Assembly: GCF_041080625.1 (NCBI RefSeq)
Contig: NZ_CP163518.1
Location: 5,270,001-5,334,000 of the forward strand
From: Streptomyces sp. CG1
GTDB taxonomy: Bacteria > Actinomycetota > Actinomycetes > Streptomycetales > Streptomycetaceae
DNA: 64,000 bases
Direction: 5' to 3'
The translations under genes and the position numbers were made by a program. The notes beneath the pieces were generated by a model, which was not told the DNA's origin, ran no database searches, and worked only from the letters and a program-made list of their open reading frames with translations. Below, in pieces: positions 62,215 to 64,000 of this stretch. Position 1 is the first letter of the stretch. Every line of letters begins with the position of its first letter.

Positions 62215-64000
62215 GTGGCCGAGGCGGCTCACTTCCAAGGGACCAGTGCCTCACCTGCCCGCCGGTGGCTACGGCGCACCGGCGCGCTGCTCGCCGGTGC
62301 GCCACTGCTGGCCGGGCTGCTGCAGCTGCCCGCCGCGGCGCCCGCCCAGGCCGCCTCCGCGGACCCGGTGTCCGTATCCCTGGACTCGCTGACCCCCAGC
62401 GCCCCCGCGGAGGGCGACACACTGACCGTGTCGGGCACGGTGACCAACAACGGCAAGCAGACCGTCACCGGCGCCCATGTGGGCCTGCAGATCGGCCCCA
62501 TGCTGAACACCCGCTCGGCGATCGACACCATCGCCCAGCGCTCCGACGACCTGCAGTCCGGCATGGGCGCCGAGGTCGGCGGCAAGTACGTGGAGAAGTT
62601 CGCAGCGCTGTCCCCGGGCGTCGCGGAGCACTTCAGCATCTCCGTCCCCGTGGACAAACTCGATCTCGGTGACGACGGCGTCTACGAGTTCGGTGTCTCC
62701 CTCTCCGGCCAGACCGCCGCGCAGCCCTGGGACCAGGTACTCGGCATCCAGCGGACCTTCCTGCCGTGGCAGCCGTCGGGAGCCGACACCAAGACGAAGA
62801 CGACGTTCCTGTGGCCGCTGATCTCCACGGTTCACATGACGGCCAAGACGGGCGCCGGTGAGCTTCAGACGCCGGTGTTCCTCAACGACGACCTGGCCAA
62901 GGAGCTCGCGCCGGGCGGCCGGCTGGCGCAGATGGTGGCTCTGGGCAAGGAACTCGACGTCACCTGGGTGATCGACCCGGACCTGCTGGCCTCGGTCGAC
63001 GCGATGGCGACCGGCAACTACCGGCTGGCGGGCGACGGCGACACCACCACGCCCGGCCCGAAAGACCACCAGGCGATCGCCAAGCAGTGGCTGGCGAGCC
63101 TGCAGAACGCGGTGACGGGCAAGGAGGTCGTCGCGCTGCCCTTCGCCGACCCGGACCTCGCGTCCCTCGCGCACAACGGCACCAGCGTCACCGGCTCGCT
63201 CAGCCACCTCAAGGACGCCACCGACGTCGCCGCCACCACTGTCAAGACCGTGCTCCACGTCACACCGAGCACCGACTTCGCCTGGCCGGTGGAGGGTGCC
63301 GTCGATCCGGCGATCATGAAGGTCGCGACCTCCGCCGGAGCCGACCGCGTGATCGCCCGCAGCGACAGCCTGCAGGAGACCGCCGGGCTGCCGTATACGC
63401 CCTCCGCCGCCCGCCCGGTCGGCAGCGGCACCACGGCGGTGGTCTCCGACGCCCGGCTGTCCACGGCCTTCGAGGGCGATCTGACGAAGGCCGGCTCGGC
63501 CACGCTGGCCGTGCAGCAGTTCCTGGCCCAGAGCCTCGAGGTGAATGCACAGACGGACAAGCAGCGCAGTATCGTCGTCGCCCCGCAGCGCATGCCCACG
63601 GGAAGCCAGGCACAGGCGATGGCGGAGGCGCTGAAGACGCTCCAGGACGGTACCTGGTCCCAGTCCCAGGACCTCGGCGCGGCGGCGAAGGACAAGCCCG
63701 ATCCGAACGCCACCACGCGTATCCCGTCGGCATCCGCCTATCCCTCGTCGCTGCGGTCGCAGGAACTGCCGCAGGCGGCCTTCGAGCAGATCGAGCGCAC
63801 CCAGGACAAGCTCGTCAGCTTCCAGGTGATCCTTTCCGACCAGTCTCGCGTCGTCACGCCGTTCGGGCGGGCCATAAACCGTGAGATGTCCACGTCGTGG
63901 CGGGGCAGGAACGTGGAAGCGGGCGGCTACCGCGACGGCGTGGAGCAGTGGCTCGACAATCTGGCCAAGCAGGTCAAGCTGATCGACAAGTCGGAGACCA
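62215..64000 (+). CDS. Secreted/membrane DUF6049-like protein (truncated by the window end)
   Basis: The frame is open to the window end (at least 595 residues). The GTG at 62215 begins VAEAAHFQGTS; RRWLRRTGALLAGAPLLAG and LLQLPAAAPAQAASADP make a signal peptide, cleaved near residue 47. A beta-rich extracytoplasmic region follows (VSLDSLTPSAPAEGDTLTVSGTVTNNGKQ). The group is usually anchored by a C-terminal helix not seen here and precedes murJ (lipid II flippase) in actinobacteria, so a cell-wall role is likely. Nothing after 64000 can be judged. Confidence 0.8.
   Translation, partial: MAEAAHFQGTSASPARRWLRRTGALLAGAPLLAGLLQLPAAAPAQAASADPVSVSLDSLTPSAPAEGDTLTVSGTVTNNGKQTVTGAHVGLQIGPMLNTRSAIDTIAQRSDDLQSGMGAEVGGKYVEKFAALSPGVAEHFSISVPVDKLDLGDDGVYEFGVSLSGQTAAQPWDQVLGIQRTFLPWQPSGADTKTKTTFLWPLISTVHMTAKTGAGELQTPVFLNDDLAKELAPGGRLAQMVALGKELDVTWVIDPDLLASVDAMATGNYRLAGDGDTTTPGPKDHQAIAKQWLASLQNAVTGKEVVALPFADPDLASLAHNGTSVTGSLSHLKDATDVAATTVKTVLHVTPSTDFAWPVEGAVDPAIMKVATSAGADRVIARSDSLQETAGLPYTPSAARPVGSGTTAVVSDARLSTAFEGDLTKAGSATLAVQQFLAQSLEVNAQTDKQRSIVVAPQRMPTGSQAQAMAEALKTLQDGTWSQSQDLGAAAKDKPDPNATTRIPSASAYPSSLRSQELPQAAFEQIERTQDKLVSFQVILSDQSRVVTPFGRAINREMSTSWRGRNVEAGGYRDGVEQWLDNLAKQVKLIDKSET

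Overview
This is a high-G+C (about 70%) stretch of a Streptomyces chromosome. Three things show it: ssgA with its regulator ssgR (sporulation genes confined to sporulating actinomycetes), a fused CydDC transporter beside cydAB, and many copies of the streptomycete ParB site (core GTTTCACGTGAAAC). The gene order (dnaB, rplI-rpsR-ssb-rpsF, femX, PadR-ino1, tRNA nucleotidyltransferase, DUF6049-like protein) matches what I remember of the oriC-proximal SCO3895-SCO3959 part of S. coelicolor, with oriC beyond the right end. That match is from memory and unchecked.

Layout. 1-4 kb: two ABC-2 export systems and a small conserved protein, all leftward. 4-11 kb: an M24 peptidase-like protein, an alpha/beta-hydrolase-SDR fusion, a MerR regulator, a DnaA-box cluster, a Tpt1/KptA RNA 2'-phosphotransferase, an F420/FMN-type oxidoreductase and a HAD hydrolase. 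11-19 kb: a GAF histidine kinase and the leftward cydA-cydB-cydCD operon for cytochrome bd, with a perfect Rex operator in front. 19-24.6 kb: a cyclophilin-like protein, HisC, a LacI regulator, a metallophosphoesterase and a membrane protein. 24.6-28.5 kb: thiC behind a TPP riboswitch, plus an HxlR/quinone-oxidoreductase pair flanked by a frameshifted second copy of the thiC 3' end. 28.5-36.5 kb: YibE/F, ssgA, ssgR, small membrane proteins, a cupin, ptpA, a cystathionine lyase-like enzyme, LysR and NUDIX. 36.5-44 kb: a flavohaemoprotein, HAD, acetyltransferases, an HbpS-like protein, an MFS/MarR pair and a serine hydrolase. 44-50 kb: dnaB, a MATE exporter and the rpsF-ssb-rpsR-rplI operon. 50-64 kb: envelope genes (FemX, alanine-racemase-like protein, GT87-like enzyme, bifunctional PBP), PadR-ino1, an MFS protein, the tRNA nucleotidyltransferase, and the start of a secreted DUF6049-like protein.

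The unifying feature is an array of eleven parS sites between 16.4 and 60.5 kb: nine with a perfect 14-bp core and two with one mismatch. None lies in the first 16 kb. Several share sequence with other functions: the cydCD start codon, the TPP riboswitch of thiC, two protein-coding regions, and three 30-36 bp perfect palindromes at gene ends that could also act as terminators. With two DnaA-box groups (7.9 kb and 45.9-46.2 kb), the region is both a housekeeping gene block and part of the chromosome segregation and replication-control landscape.

I saw no insertion sequence, CRISPR array, tRNA or rRNA gene, and no complete prophage or integrative element.
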